A stretch of DNA of 33,200 bases from Acidobacteriota bacterium (GTDB lineage Bacteria > Acidobacteriota > Terriglobia > Bryobacterales > Bryobacteraceae), in NCBI GenBank assembly GCA_016871055.1, contig VFZW01000024.1:1-33200 (forward strand), read 5' to 3'. Each line of letters begins with the position of its first letter. Position 1 is the first letter of the stretch. The position numbers were made by a program, and so were the translations under genes. Shown here in pieces: positions 8,199 to 16,426 of this stretch. Under the pieces are notes generated by a model. That model did not search any database. It had not been told where the DNA came from and saw only the letters and a list, made by a program, of their open reading frames with translations.

Positions 8199-8360
8199 AT
8201 GCAGGAATCGCGCCGCATACCGGGCCGTTATGTTGTCTACTTCATCATCGCGTTCGCCGTGTTCTGCGCGGCGTTTGCCACTTGGGGCATCCGCGTACTT
8301 CGCAGCCGTCCGCTGCCGAATCAACGCCCGCCCGAGCTCATCCCGCTGAAGCCGCGCTAA
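8199..8360 (+). CDS. 53-aa single-pass membrane microprotein
   Basis: The ATG at 8199 begins on the base right after the TAG of the previous gene, and the reading frame ends at TAA 8358-8360. The product starts MQESRRIPGRYV. One clear membrane segment follows at about residues 12-30 (VVYFIIAFAVFCAAFATWG), then a basic and proline-rich tail (RVLRSRPLPNQRPPELIP). Positive charges flank both sides of the segment. It is too short for most gene callers. The back-to-back placement after the 96-aa gene, a good hydrophobic helix and a stop that coincides with the end of the convergent kinase remnant all support it being real. No family is recognised. Confidence 0.6.
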   Translation: MQESRRIPGRYVVYFIIAFAVFCAAFATWGIRVLRSRPLPNQRPPELIPLKPR

Positions 8361-8884
8361 CGCCGCTTCAGCGCCGCGCGGAGGTCGTCCCAGGCCGGTT
8401 TCACATGCGGCCCGGAAATGCCGTCCGCTTCGATACGCTTCATCTCCGTCTCGGCGCGCATCAGGTATTCGCGTTCCTTTTCGCCGCCAAACGTCTCGCC
8501 GGCCGACATCAACGCGCGAACGACCAGGGTGCGCACGCGCGGCGAATTGCTGCTCGCGAACTTGCGACTCGTGGCATAGGCCGCAATCGTTCCGGCGAGT
8601 TTTCGCGCGTCGTCCGTCTTGCCGAGTTTCAGCAGAATCCGAGGGTAGATTACGTAACACTCCAGCAGCATACGCGCGCGGTCGTTATCCCTCGGATCCT
8701 TGCGCGCGAGCGCGCTCAGCTTCGCCTCGGCGGCCTGCACGTGTTCGAGCGCAGCCGCCCATCTTTCGCGTACGATGGCGTCCTCGGCGAGCATGTAACG
8801 CACGCAGGCCGCGTTTTCGGCCAATCGTCCGTTCTCGGGATCGGCCTTGGCGAGATCGTCCAGCAACCGGCGCGCCTCCTCCAT
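8357..8884 (-). pseudogene. C-terminal TPR-like fragment of the Ser/Thr kinase, separated by an in-frame stop
   Basis: This 175-codon ORF is in exactly the same frame as the kinase upstream. Only a TAA (8923-8921) and 12 sense codons (KTNKERDKALRS) separate the two. Reading through gives a continuous helical protein: RASTA-stop-KTNKERDKALRSMEEARRLL, then DDLAKADPENGRLAENA. The fragment has TPR-like helix pairs and ends with WDDLRAALKRR. It is best explained as the natural end of a kinase of about 916 aa that was cut by one nonsense change. If translated at all, it would need readthrough or reinitiation at the ATG 8884. Its last bases overlap the convergent microprotein gene by 4 nt. Confidence 0.7.
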
Positions 8885-8920
8885 CGAGCGCAGCGCCTTA
8901 TCGCGCTCCTTATTTGTCTT

Positions 8921-11107
8921 TTATGCGGTGGATGCGCGGAGCAGCGCGAATCCGAGATCCAGCCGCGCCTTCCTGTCTTGCGGGTCGACCGAGACCAGCC
9001 AGCGCGCGATTTCGACAACACGCGTATAAGCGGCGGCGCCCTCGGCGGTGCGGCCAAGGTGCAATCCGTCCTGGCTGCCGAGCGTATCGCCGATGTGGCT
9101 CTGGGCGATCATCAAAACGCGCTGGCGTTGCGCGTCGTCGGGCGACTCCTTTGCCAGGCGCTCCTGAATGCCGGCATTCTGCTGGAACGCCTTGAGCCCG
9201 TCCTCGACCTTGCCTTTTCGGTTCAGCACGATGCCAAGCGTGGCGTAGCTGGAACCGAGTTGCGCGAGGCGCAGGCGATTTGTAATGCCCATGAACGTCA
9301 GTTCCTCGCGGATCTGAACGGCGCGCTGCGCGCTCACCAGCGCGTCGTCGAGGCCGATGGAGGCCGACGCGCGCGCCAGTTGATCGTGGGCCGAGGCGAG
9401 TTCGTGCAATCCTTCGGCGTCGTTATTGGTTCCCTTTACGTACGCCTCGCCGTGCGCGATCGCCTGTTTGAAGTGCGTGACCGCGCCGGCGGTATCGTTG
9501 GTGTTGCGCAGGATCGTTGCGAGTTTATTGTGTGCGCGCAGCAGATTCTCCCGCTCGGCGACCGGTTCGCCTTCCCGCTTCCACACGCCTTCAAGCAGCC
9601 GCACCGACTCGCGGTAGCTGGCGAGAGCTCCCTTGCTGTCGCCAATGTTGGAGCCAAGCGGATTGCCCTGCACATCGCCGACGCGCTCATAACCCAGTGC
9701 GATTTCCTTTTGCAGCGCATTGTCGGAGCCGGCGTCCTGCGCCAGTACCCGGAGATATTCAAGTCCCTTTTCGACGATCAACTGGCGCGCCTTCGTACCG
9801 CCCGGCAAATTGACCACGGCGTCGTGAAACTCGAACAAAAACGCCTTCGACAATCCGCGAACCTGTTCGAACCGCCGTTGATTCACCTGCGCCTGCCGCC
9901 ACTGCAAAAAGCCACCGGCGAGGAGCGACGCGGCCACCGCGCCCGACAGCGCTACCGTCACGCGGTTGCGCTTGAAGAACTTCGACGCGCGATAGGCGAA
10001 TGAATCGGGCCGCGCCAACACCGGAAGCCCCTGTAAGTAGTTGCGGATGTCTTCCGAGAACTTGTCGACGCTGGCATAACGTCGCTCACGCTCCTTGTGC
10101 AGCGCCTTCAGAATGATGTTGTCGAGGTCCCCGCGCAGCTCGCGCCGCGAAACAGGTCCGGTCTCGCCGGCCGCCAGCGACGGCCGCACCGGCAGCGTCT
10201 CGCAGATGATCCGTTCGATGGCGGCCAGGGACGTGTCGCCGATTTTCTGCGCCTTCGTGCCGGTGAGCATCTCGTAGAGAATGACGCCGAGCGAGTAGAC
10301 ATCGGTGGCCGTGGAGACGGGCTCGCCGCGTACCTGCTCGGGGCTGGCGTATTCGGGCGTGAGCATCTGCGCGCCGGCGACGGTGACGGTTTCGTCGCCG
10401 GATTCGTCCATCACGCGCGCGATGCCGAAATCAAGCAGCTTCACCGCACCGGCTTTGTCGACGAGAATATTGCCGGGCTTCAAGTCGCGGTGCACGACCA
10501 ACTGCTGGTGCGCGTACACGACCGCCGCACAGATGTCGAGAAACAACAAGATCCGCCGCTCCAGATTGAGCTTCATCTCATTGCAATACTGCGTGACGGT
10601 GACCGCATCCTCGACATACTCCATCACCAGAAACGGCAGACCGTTGGCGCTGGTGCCGCCGTCGAGGAGCCGTGCGATATGCGGGTGTTCGAGCCGCGCG
10701 AGAATCTGGCGCTCCTGTTCGAAGCGGCGAAGCACATTGCGTGAATCGAGGCCCACGCGCAGGAGCTTGATGGCGACTTCCTTTTCGAAGGCCGCATCGT
10801 CGCGCACGCCACGGTAGACCGCGCCCATGCCGCCGCGGCCGAGAAAGCCGGTGATCTTGTAGTGGCCCAGCCGCTGGCCTATGGCCTGTTCCTCGGTCGC
10901 CAGCGACCACGCTTCGGCGCCGTCCATCATCGCCTTGCCGATCGTGCCACCTTCGTCGCCATCGACGGCGAGCATGGCCTGCACTTCGGCCATCAGTTCC
11001 AGATCGTCGCCGCATTCTTTCTCAAGGAACGCTGTCCGCGAGCCCGCCGGTTGATCGAGCGTAGCATTAAAGAGTTCGTCGATGCGCGCGAAACGCTCGG
11101 GGCTCAT
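8921..11107 (-). CDS. Membrane Ser/Thr protein kinase (PknB type) with TPR-like sensor half, prematurely stopped
   Basis: The likely start is ATG 11107, which overlaps the sigma factor stop (ATGA) and gives MSPERFARIDELFNATLD, the usual beginning of this kinase group; an ATG 11 codons upstream is less likely. The product is 728 aa. Counting from 11107, the glycine loop GRGGMG is at about 90-95, the ATP lysine in VAIKLL at 114, HRDLKPGN at 206-213, DFG at 226-228 and the SPE activation-segment end at about 255. One membrane helix (VTVALSGAVAASLLAGG) at about 382-398 separates the cytoplasmic kinase from an extracytoplasmic helical, TPR-like region. All catalytic residues are intact. The TAA at 8923-8921 cuts off about 187 residues that continue in frame. 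It probably phosphorylates the neighbouring ECF sigma factor. Confidence 0.9.
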   Translation of the reverse strand: MSPERFARIDELFNATLDQPAGSRTAFLEKECGDDLELMAEVQAMLAVDGDEGGTIGKAMMDGAEAWSLATEEQAIGQRLGHYKITGFLGRGGMGAVYRGVRDDAAFEKEVAIKLLRVGLDSRNVLRRFEQERQILARLEHPHIARLLDGGTSANGLPFLVMEYVEDAVTVTQYCNEMKLNLERRILLFLDICAAVVYAHQQLVVHRDLKPGNILVDKAGAVKLLDFGIARVMDESGDETVTVAGAQMLTPEYASPEQVRGEPVSTATDVYSLGVILYEMLTGTKAQKIGDTSLAAIERIICETLPVRPSLAAGETGPVSRRELRGDLDNIILKALHKERERRYASVDKFSEDIRNYLQGLPVLARPDSFAYRASKFFKRNRVTVALSGAVAASLLAGGFLQWRQAQVNQRRFEQVRGLSKAFLFEFHDAVVNLPGGTKARQLIVEKGLEYLRVLAQDAGSDNALQKEIALGYERVGDVQGNPLGSNIGDSKGALASYRESVRLLEGVWKREGEPVAERENLLRAHNKLATILRNTNDTAGAVTHFKQAIAHGEAYVKGTNNDAEGLHELASAHDQLARASASIGLDDALVSAQRAVQIREELTFMGITNRLRLAQLGSSYATLGIVLNRKGKVEDGLKAFQQNAGIQERLAKESPDDAQRQRVLMIAQSHIGDTLGSQDGLHLGRTAEGAAAYTRVVEIARWLVSVDPQDRKARLDLGFALLRASTA

Positions 11108-11673
11108 TTTTCGCCAGGCTGCAACTGAACGCGAATCCACGCTTCGGCGGAGCGCAGATCGCGGCTGACCGTGGCCTTCGACACGCCGGTCGCTTCAACG
11201 ATTTCGTCAAGCGTCAGGCCGCCGAAATATTTCATCTCAAGAATCTTGCCTTTGCGGGTGTCCATCTTTTCGAGATTTTGCAGGGCTTCGTCGAGGGCGA
11301 GAAACGGGGAGTCGGCTCTGTCGTCGCCGATGTCGATGCCGATGCCGTCGAGCGAGACCTTCTTGCCGCCGCCTCTTTTCCCGGCGCGGAACTTGCGGGC
11401 GGAATCGACCAACACCTGGCGCATCAAGTGCGCGGCGACGCCGAAGAAGTGGGCGCGGTTTTGAAAGTCGGGGACATCCTGGCCGATCAAGCGGACGTAG
11501 GCTTCATGGACCAGCGCGGTGGGCCGAAGCGTGTGGCCTTGGCGTTCGCGGTTGATGTAATTCTCGGCGAGCTTGCGCAATTCGTCGTAGACAACGGGTA
11601 GCAGAGCGTCCAACGCGGCGCGATTTCCGTCGCGCCATTCGACGAGTAGTTTGGTGACTTCGGGCCGCATCAT
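11104..11673 (-). CDS. ECF RNA polymerase sigma factor (Sigma70_ECF / TIGR02999 type)
   Basis: The product is 189 aa from ATG 11673 (or 188 aa from the adjacent ATG 11670). Region 2 lies at about 15-95 (LLPVVYDELRKLAENYI; LRPTALVHEAYVRLIG; FFGVAAHLMRQVLVDSAR). Region 4 lies at about 130-185 (LEMKYFGGLTLDEIVEATGV, then SKATVSRDLRSAEAWI). The open frame extends far upstream to 12249, but that part is antisense to the receptor gene and low-complexity, so it is rejected. The TGA overlaps the kinase ATG, so the two are translated together. Sigma factors of this group often lack an anti-sigma partner and are instead linked to Ser/Thr kinases, as in the EcfP/PknT pair, where phosphorylation activates the sigma factor. 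The role here is inferred from that precedent. Confidence 0.92.
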   Translation of the reverse strand: MMRPEVTKLLVEWRDGNRAALDALLPVVYDELRKLAENYINRERQGHTLRPTALVHEAYVRLIGQDVPDFQNRAHFFGVAAHLMRQVLVDSARKFRAGKRGGGKKVSLDGIGIDIGDDRADSPFLALDEALQNLEKMDTRKGKILEMKYFGGLTLDEIVEATGVSKATVSRDLRSAEAWIRVQLQPGEK

Positions 11674-11719
11674 CTCGATTCTTTTGAGTCTAACACCGGC
11701 CGTGGGGCGAACCGGCGAT

Positions 11720-11749
11720 TTGACATCGATCAGACGGGGTGTTTTTAAT
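11720..11749 (+). promoter_or_regulatory. Sigma70-type promoter of receptor 2
   Basis: A perfect -35 box, TTGACA, lies at 11720-11725. An 18-bp spacer leads to TTTAAT at 11744-11749, which matches the -10 consensus in five of six positions. The start point would be near 11756, giving a leader of about 38 nt before the receptor ATG at 11794. It lies between the divergent sigma factor and the receptor. Confidence 0.65.
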
Positions 11750-11793
11750 GGTAGCCAGGGTACTTTCCATCCGTACCCGCAAAGGGGTTGTTC

Positions 11794-14700
11794 ATGACAA
11801 AACTGCAAATCGTAAACTGGCGGCGCTGTTCGGCGCTGCTGGCCCTGATTGCGCTGGCTGGGGTGCTTGCCATACCCGCCGCCGCACAGGTACTTTACGG
11901 CTCGCTCATCGGCACGATTGAAGATGCCACGGGCGCCGTTGTTCCCAACGCCAAAGTTTCGATTACCGAGAAGGCCACGGGTTTTACCCGGGACACGACA
12001 TCGGACGCTGCCGGCAACTACTCGCTGCCGAGCATTCCGGCCGGCAACTACACCGTGAAAGTCACGGCGAATGGCTTCAAGACGCAGACACGCGAGGGCG
12101 TTGCGGTAACCGTAAACTCGACGGTACGTATCGACACGAAGCTCGAAGTCGGCGCGGTTTCCGATCAGATCACGATCGAATCGACCGCGGTGCAGTTGCA
12201 GACGGACCGGTCGGACACGAAGTCGGAGATTGTCGCGAGTACTGTGCAACAGTTGCCGTTGAATCAGTACCGCAACTATCAGGCGTTGATCAATCTGGTG
12301 CCTGGCGCTACGCCGGCGGCGTTCCAGAATTCAGCAACCGACACACCCGGACGCGCGCTAACCACCAACGTCAATGGCACCTCCCGAAATAACAATGTGA
12401 CCCGCCTCGACGGCGCGACCAACGTCAACATCTGGCTGCCCCATCACGTCGCCTACGTGGCTCCCGCTGAAACCGTCGATACCGTCAGCATCACGACGTC
12501 CTCCTTCGATGCCGAACAGGGCATGACGGGCGGAGCGGCTATGACGGTCGCCTCCGCCAGCGGCACGAACAACATCCATGGCGCCGCCTGGGAGTTTCAC
12601 GAAAACGAAAAGATCAGGTCCCGGCCGTACTTCATGCCGGTAACGGCGACCAAGCCGCTCTACAAGCTGAACATTTTCGGCGGCAAGATCGGCGGTCCGG
12701 TGATCAAGAACAAGCTCTTCTACTTCGGCCATGTTGAATTGACCCGGCAGGCAAATGGCGGTTCGAGTTTCTTCAACTTACCTAACGCCGCTATGCGCGC
12801 TGGCGACTTCTCGAACTTCATCGCTCCGAATACCCAGGGAACGGTTTTCGATCCGGCGACCGGCACCTCGACCGCGAACCGCACGCCATTCCCCGGCAAC
12901 CGCGTGCCTTCGGCCCGCTTCAGTCCACAGGCGCTCCGTATCCTACAACTCGTTCCAACACCCAATAGCGAAGGAACACAAATCGTTGGCGCCAACCGCG
13001 CCATTTCGCAAAATCACTTCGTGACTGCAACCGGCAAGTTCGACCGCACCAACTACGATTGGAAGGCCAACTGGAACCGCAACGACAAGCACACGATGTT
13101 CTTCAAGATGTCGGCGCTCGATGCGGATGTGGGCGGCGTGTTCGGTCTCGGGCAAGCGGGCGGCGTCGGCGTCGGCGGCGATCCCGGTACCGGCTTTACG
13201 CGGCAGTACCTCGGCACGGTCGGCACGAACTACACGATCTCGCCGACTATGCTGTGGGATGCGACATTCGGCCTGACAAATATGGATCAGACGGTGCAGG
13301 GCACCGATTTCGGCAAGAATTGGGGCTCGGAAACGTTCGGCATTCCCGGCACCAATGGCTCCGACATTCGCCAGAGCGGCCTGCCCGTGTTTAATATGAA
13401 CGGTCTCAGCTCCTACGGTCTCGCCCAGGGCTGGATGCCGCTGTTCCGCGACGAACGCAGCTACACGTTTACCACGAACCTGTCGATCATCAAGTCCAAG
13501 CATGAAATTCGCATGGGCTTCGACCTGGTGCACCATCAGTTGAACCACTGGCAGCCGGAGAATGACAATCCGCGCGGGCGTTTTGAATTTGGTGGCGGTG
13601 TTACGACGCTGAGCACCGGCGTCGCCCCGGTGCAGGCCAACGGCTTCGCGCAGTTCCTTCTCGGCATGCCGAATGCCATGGGCAAGAGCCTTCAGTATGA
13701 ATTACTCACCGGCCGCGAATGGCAGATGGGCTGGTACCTCCGCGATCGCTGGCAAGCCAACCGCAACCTGACCATCAACTATGGCGTCCGCATCGAGCGT
13801 TATCCGTTGATGTCGCGCGGCGGCGGCAAAGGCCTCGAACTGCTCGACGTCAACACGCAGCGCATTACGCTCGGCGGACGCGGTCCGATTCCGACCAACC
13901 CGGGCATGTCGGTGCAACCGCTGTTTGTTACCCCGCGCGTCGGTATCGCTCTGCGCGTCACCGACAAGACGGTCATTCGCTCGGGCTACGGCATGACGAT
14001 CGACCCGCTGCCGTTCTCGCGTCCGTTGCGCGGCTTCTATCCGCTGACGATCGCGAACACGTTCCAGCAGAATACTCCCTTCGAGAATTTCGGATCGCTA
14101 ACAACCGGCATCCCCGCGATCCCGGTTCCGGATCTGTCGTCCGGCGTGATCCCGCTGCCCGGCGGCATCGACATGCGCAGCCCGTGGGGCAAGATCAATC
14201 GCGGCTATATTCAATCCTGGAACTTCACGATTGAACGCCGCCTTGCTCCCAACATGACCGCTACGGTGGGTTATGTCGGTACGCAGACGACGAACCAACT
14301 CGCCGACCGCGATATCAACGCGGCCGCTCCGGGCGCCGGCAACAACGGCCGCCCGCTGTTCGCGCAGTTCGGCCGCAACCGCGACTTGAAGATGTGGGAC
14401 GGCTGGTTGAGCTCGAACTATCACGGCCTACAGACTTCCGTCCGCGGCAACCCGACGAAGGATCTGTTTCTCCAGGGCGCCTACACTTGGGCAAAAGCCA
14501 TCAACATGACCGATGACGACGGCTGGGCAAGCGTCGGCTGGAACTGGGGCCCGGTAATTGGCCGCAACCGCGCCGTGGCCGGTTATGACCGTCCGCATGT
14601 GTTCCAGATGGGCTTCCTCTACAACCTGCCGGTTGGAAAGGGCAAGAAGTTCGGCAGCTCGATGAACTCCGTGGCGAATGCGATCGCCGGCGGTTGGCAG

Positions 14701-15141
14701 GCCGGCGGCATCTACTCCGCCTACTCCGGAACGCCGTTCACGATGGGCGCCGACGGTGCTCGCCTGAACGCTCCGGGCAACACGCAGACCGCCGATCTTG
14801 TTGGTGAGTTCAAGTACCTCCACGGCAAAGGCACCAACACACCGTACTTCACCACGTCCGCCTTCGCGTCGCCGACGCCTCCCGGCTCGGCCCCGCGCTT
14901 CGGCAACACGGGCCGCAACCGCTTCCGTAATCCCGGCGTTGCCGGCATGGACGCCAACCTCATCAAGACGGTGAACCTCACCGAGGCGATGAACGTACAG
15001 TTCCGTATCGAAGCGGCGAATGTCACTAACACGCCGCGCTTCGGCGGAGCTTCTTCCGGCGTCGAAAGCGGTACCTTCGGCCTAGTTACGTCGGCCTTCG
15101 GCGAGCGGCAGCTTCGCTTCGGCGCACGCTTCCAGTTCTAA
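11794..15141 (+). CDS. TonB-dependent receptor, Oar-like, with carboxypeptidase-regulatory domain (receptor 2)
   Basis: This is an outer-membrane receptor of 1115 aa. The start is set at ATG 11794 because AAAGGGG (11781-11787) lies six bases upstream; a TTG two codons earlier has no such spacing. The signal peptide is long (MTKLQIVNWRR, a hydrophobic core, IPAAA) and cut before Gln32. A carboxypeptidase-regulatory domain follows at about 34-115 (GTIEDATGAVVPNAKVSI; GNYTVKVTANGFKTQ), then a plug at about 125-250 (YQALINLVPGATP; RLDGATNVNIWLP; SSFDAEQGMTGGAAM), then a barrel ending RFGARFQF. The substrate is unknown. The consensus promoter, strong ribosome-binding site, C-rich codon endings and stop-codon hairpin all suggest high expression. 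It is divergent from the sigma factor/kinase pair and may be one of its targets (inference). Confidence 0.94.
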   Translation: MTKLQIVNWRRCSALLALIALAGVLAIPAAAQVLYGSLIGTIEDATGAVVPNAKVSITEKATGFTRDTTSDAAGNYSLPSIPAGNYTVKVTANGFKTQTREGVAVTVNSTVRIDTKLEVGAVSDQITIESTAVQLQTDRSDTKSEIVASTVQQLPLNQYRNYQALINLVPGATPAAFQNSATDTPGRALTTNVNGTSRNNNVTRLDGATNVNIWLPHHVAYVAPAETVDTVSITTSSFDAEQGMTGGAAMTVASASGTNNIHGAAWEFHENEKIRSRPYFMPVTATKPLYKLNIFGGKIGGPVIKNKLFYFGHVELTRQANGGSSFFNLPNAAMRAGDFSNFIAPNTQGTVFDPATGTSTANRTPFPGNRVPSARFSPQALRILQLVPTPNSEGTQIVGANRAISQNHFVTATGKFDRTNYDWKANWNRNDKHTMFFKMSALDADVGGVFGLGQAGGVGVGGDPGTGFTRQYLGTVGTNYTISPTMLWDATFGLTNMDQTVQGTDFGKNWGSETFGIPGTNGSDIRQSGLPVFNMNGLSSYGLAQGWMPLFRDERSYTFTTNLSIIKSKHEIRMGFDLVHHQLNHWQPENDNPRGRFEFGGGVTTLSTGVAPVQANGFAQFLLGMPNAMGKSLQYELLTGREWQMGWYLRDRWQANRNLTINYGVRIERYPLMSRGGGKGLELLDVNTQRITLGGRGPIPTNPGMSVQPLFVTPRVGIALRVTDKTVIRSGYGMTIDPLPFSRPLRGFYPLTIANTFQQNTPFENFGSLTTGIPAIPVPDLSSGVIPLPGGIDMRSPWGKINRGYIQSWNFTIERRLAPNMTATVGYVGTQTTNQLADRDINAAAPGAGNNGRPLFAQFGRNRDLKMWDGWLSSNYHGLQTSVRGNPTKDLFLQGAYTWAKAINMTDDDGWASVGWNWGPVIGRNRAVAGYDRPHVFQMGFLYNLPVGKGKKFGSSMNSVANAIAGGWQAGGIYSAYSGTPFTMGADGARLNAPGNTQTADLVGEFKYLHGKGTNTPYFTTSAFASPTPPGSAPRFGNTGRNRFRNPGVAGMDANLIKTVNLTEAMNVQFRIEAANVTNTPRFGGASSGVESGTFGLVTSAFGERQLRFGARFQF

Positions 15142-15152
15142 ACTGGAAGCGT
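15126..15152 (+). repeat. Perfect 12-bp inverted repeat across the receptor 2 stop codon
   Basis: ACGCTTCCAGTT (15126-15137) pairs perfectly with AACTGGAAGCGT (15141-15152) around the 3-base loop CTA. The receptor TAA (15139-15141) sits at the tip. No T-run follows directly, so it looks like an mRNA 3' stabilising hairpin or the first part of a tandem terminator. Confidence 0.65.
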
Positions 15153-16426
15153 TGCAACTACCAACCACAATCGGGCGCCTGTTACCGCGGGCGCCCTTTG
15201 TGTTTTTGTGTGTTGCGTTGGCGCAGACGCTCCCCGAACGCGCCACGCAACAGATGGCGGCGGGGTTGTTCGATCAGGCGGAGATCTCGTATCGCGAGTT
15301 GATCACGCAGATGCCCGCGAACCCTGGCTGGAAGTTGAATCTGGGCATCGCGCTGCACATGCAATCGAAAGACGCCGAGGCGATCGGGCCGCTTGCGGTC
15401 GCGGTGCGCGCGATGCCGCAGTCGTTTCCGGCGCATGCGTTGCTGGGGACGTCGTTGATGCGGCTTGGGCAGCCGGCGAAGGCGGTCGCGCCGTTGCTTC
15501 GGGCCGTGGCGTTGCAGCCGAAGGACCCGCAAGGCCGGCGCATTTTGGCCGATGCGTATTTGCAGTTGAATCAGCCGCGTAACGCGGTGGCGCAGTTGGC
15601 GGTGCTGACGCAGTTGGAGCCTCTCGATCCGGGCGCGTGGTATGTGCTGGGCCGCGCGAATGAGCAAGCGGCGGCGCAGGTTTTTGAAGAGCTTCGTAAA
15701 TTGGATCCGGAGTCGAAGGCGTTCTTGTTGACGCTGGCGCGTGTGCGGCGCCAGCAGCAGCGGTTGCGGGCGGCCGAGGCGTTGGAAGCGCAGGCTGGCG
15801 GGCGTGTGGCGAATGCGAAGGCCGACGCGCTGGCGCGGCAGATCGAAGTCTTCAACGAGGGCGCGCGCAAGGCGTTCGCGCAGCTCGGCGGGCTGCCGGA
15901 TAATCCCCAGATCCACAAAGTCAAAGCCGAGACGCTGCGGGCGAACGGTAAACACGCCGAAGCCGTCGAGGAGTGGCGCGCGGCGTTGAAGTTCACGCCA
16001 CAAGATCGCGATGTCGAGCGCGAACTGGCGGCGTCGCTGTATTCCGCCAATCAATTCCTGGAGGCGCTGAATACGCTCAACCGGCTGCTGGTGCACGACC
16101 CCGATAGTGCCGAATTGCATTTCCTCAAAGGCGATTGCCTGCTGTTGCAAGGGAATCCGGAAGAGGCGCTCGAACCCCTTGGCGAGGCGGTGAAGCGGCG
16201 GCCTTTCTTGCTGGAGGCGCGGGCATCGTTGGCGCGGGCGCTGATCGCCGTGAATCGCGGCGCGGAGGCGGTGGCGCATTTGGAAGCGGCCGCACCGGCG
16301 CTGGATACGGATGGCTCGCTGCACTTTCAGCTGAGCCGGGCTTATCAGGCCGCGGGGATGGCGGAGAAGGCGGCGGGGGCGCTTAGGCGTTCGCAGGAGT
16401 TGAGGGCGGAAATTACTCCGCCTTGA
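15152..16426 (+). CDS. Exported TPR-repeat protein
   Basis: This protein of about 424 aa is almost wholly made of tetratricopeptide repeats. TPR-like pairs begin near residue 30 (AAGLFDQAEISYRELI; PANPGWKLNLGIAL) and recur to the end (FPAHALLGTSLMRLGQ, GKHAEAVEEWRAALKF, NPEEALEPLGEAVKRR, GSLHFQLSRAYQAAGM). The TTG start at 15152 gives a sensible signal peptide: an n-region with two Arg, then APFVFLCVALA, cut before Gln25. The later GTG 15200 would lose the basic n-region. The start is uncertain because no Shine-Dalgarno site is well placed and a terminator-like hairpin lies inside the first codons. TPR proteins scaffold periplasmic complexes; pairing with a TonB receptor is common in this group. 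Its 3' end overlaps the convergent vapC gene by 14 bp. Confidence 0.82.
   Translation: MQLPTTIGRLLPRAPFVFLCVALAQTLPERATQQMAAGLFDQAEISYRELITQMPANPGWKLNLGIALHMQSKDAEAIGPLAVAVRAMPQSFPAHALLGTSLMRLGQPAKAVAPLLRAVALQPKDPQGRRILADAYLQLNQPRNAVAQLAVLTQLEPLDPGAWYVLGRANEQAAAQVFEELRKLDPESKAFLLTLARVRRQQQRLRAAEALEAQAGGRVANAKADALARQIEVFNEGARKAFAQLGGLPDNPQIHKVKAETLRANGKHAEAVEEWRAALKFTPQDRDVERELAASLYSANQFLEALNTLNRLLVHDPDSAELHFLKGDCLLLQGNPEEALEPLGEAVKRRPFLLEARASLARALIAVNRGAEAVAHLEAAAPALDTDGSLHFQLSRAYQAAGMAEKAAGALRRSQELRAEITPP
15173..15206 (+). terminator. Rho-independent-like terminator after receptor 2
   Basis: GGGCGCC (15173-15179) pairs with GGCGCCC (15190-15196) over a 10-base loop and is followed by the T-rich run TTTGTGTTTTTG. 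It lies 31 bases after the receptor stop, and it also lies within the first codons of the TPR gene if that gene starts at TTG 15152. It could therefore lower downstream expression relative to the receptor. Confidence 0.5.

Noticed and set aside
8003-10003. 666-codon plus-strand ORF opposite the kinase
   Set aside because: It is antisense to the kinase, Arg/His/Ala-rich without domain motifs, and runs across the 96-aa and microprotein genes in another frame. Long shadow frames are expected at this GC content.
11674-12249. N-terminal extension of the sigma factor
   Set aside because: It is antisense to receptor 2 and lacks sigma-factor sequence; region 2 begins only after the ATG at 11673.
15182-16324. 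380-codon minus-strand ORF opposite the TPR gene
   Set aside because: Gln/Arg/Leu-rich shadow of the TPR repeats; the plus-strand protein is clearly the real one.
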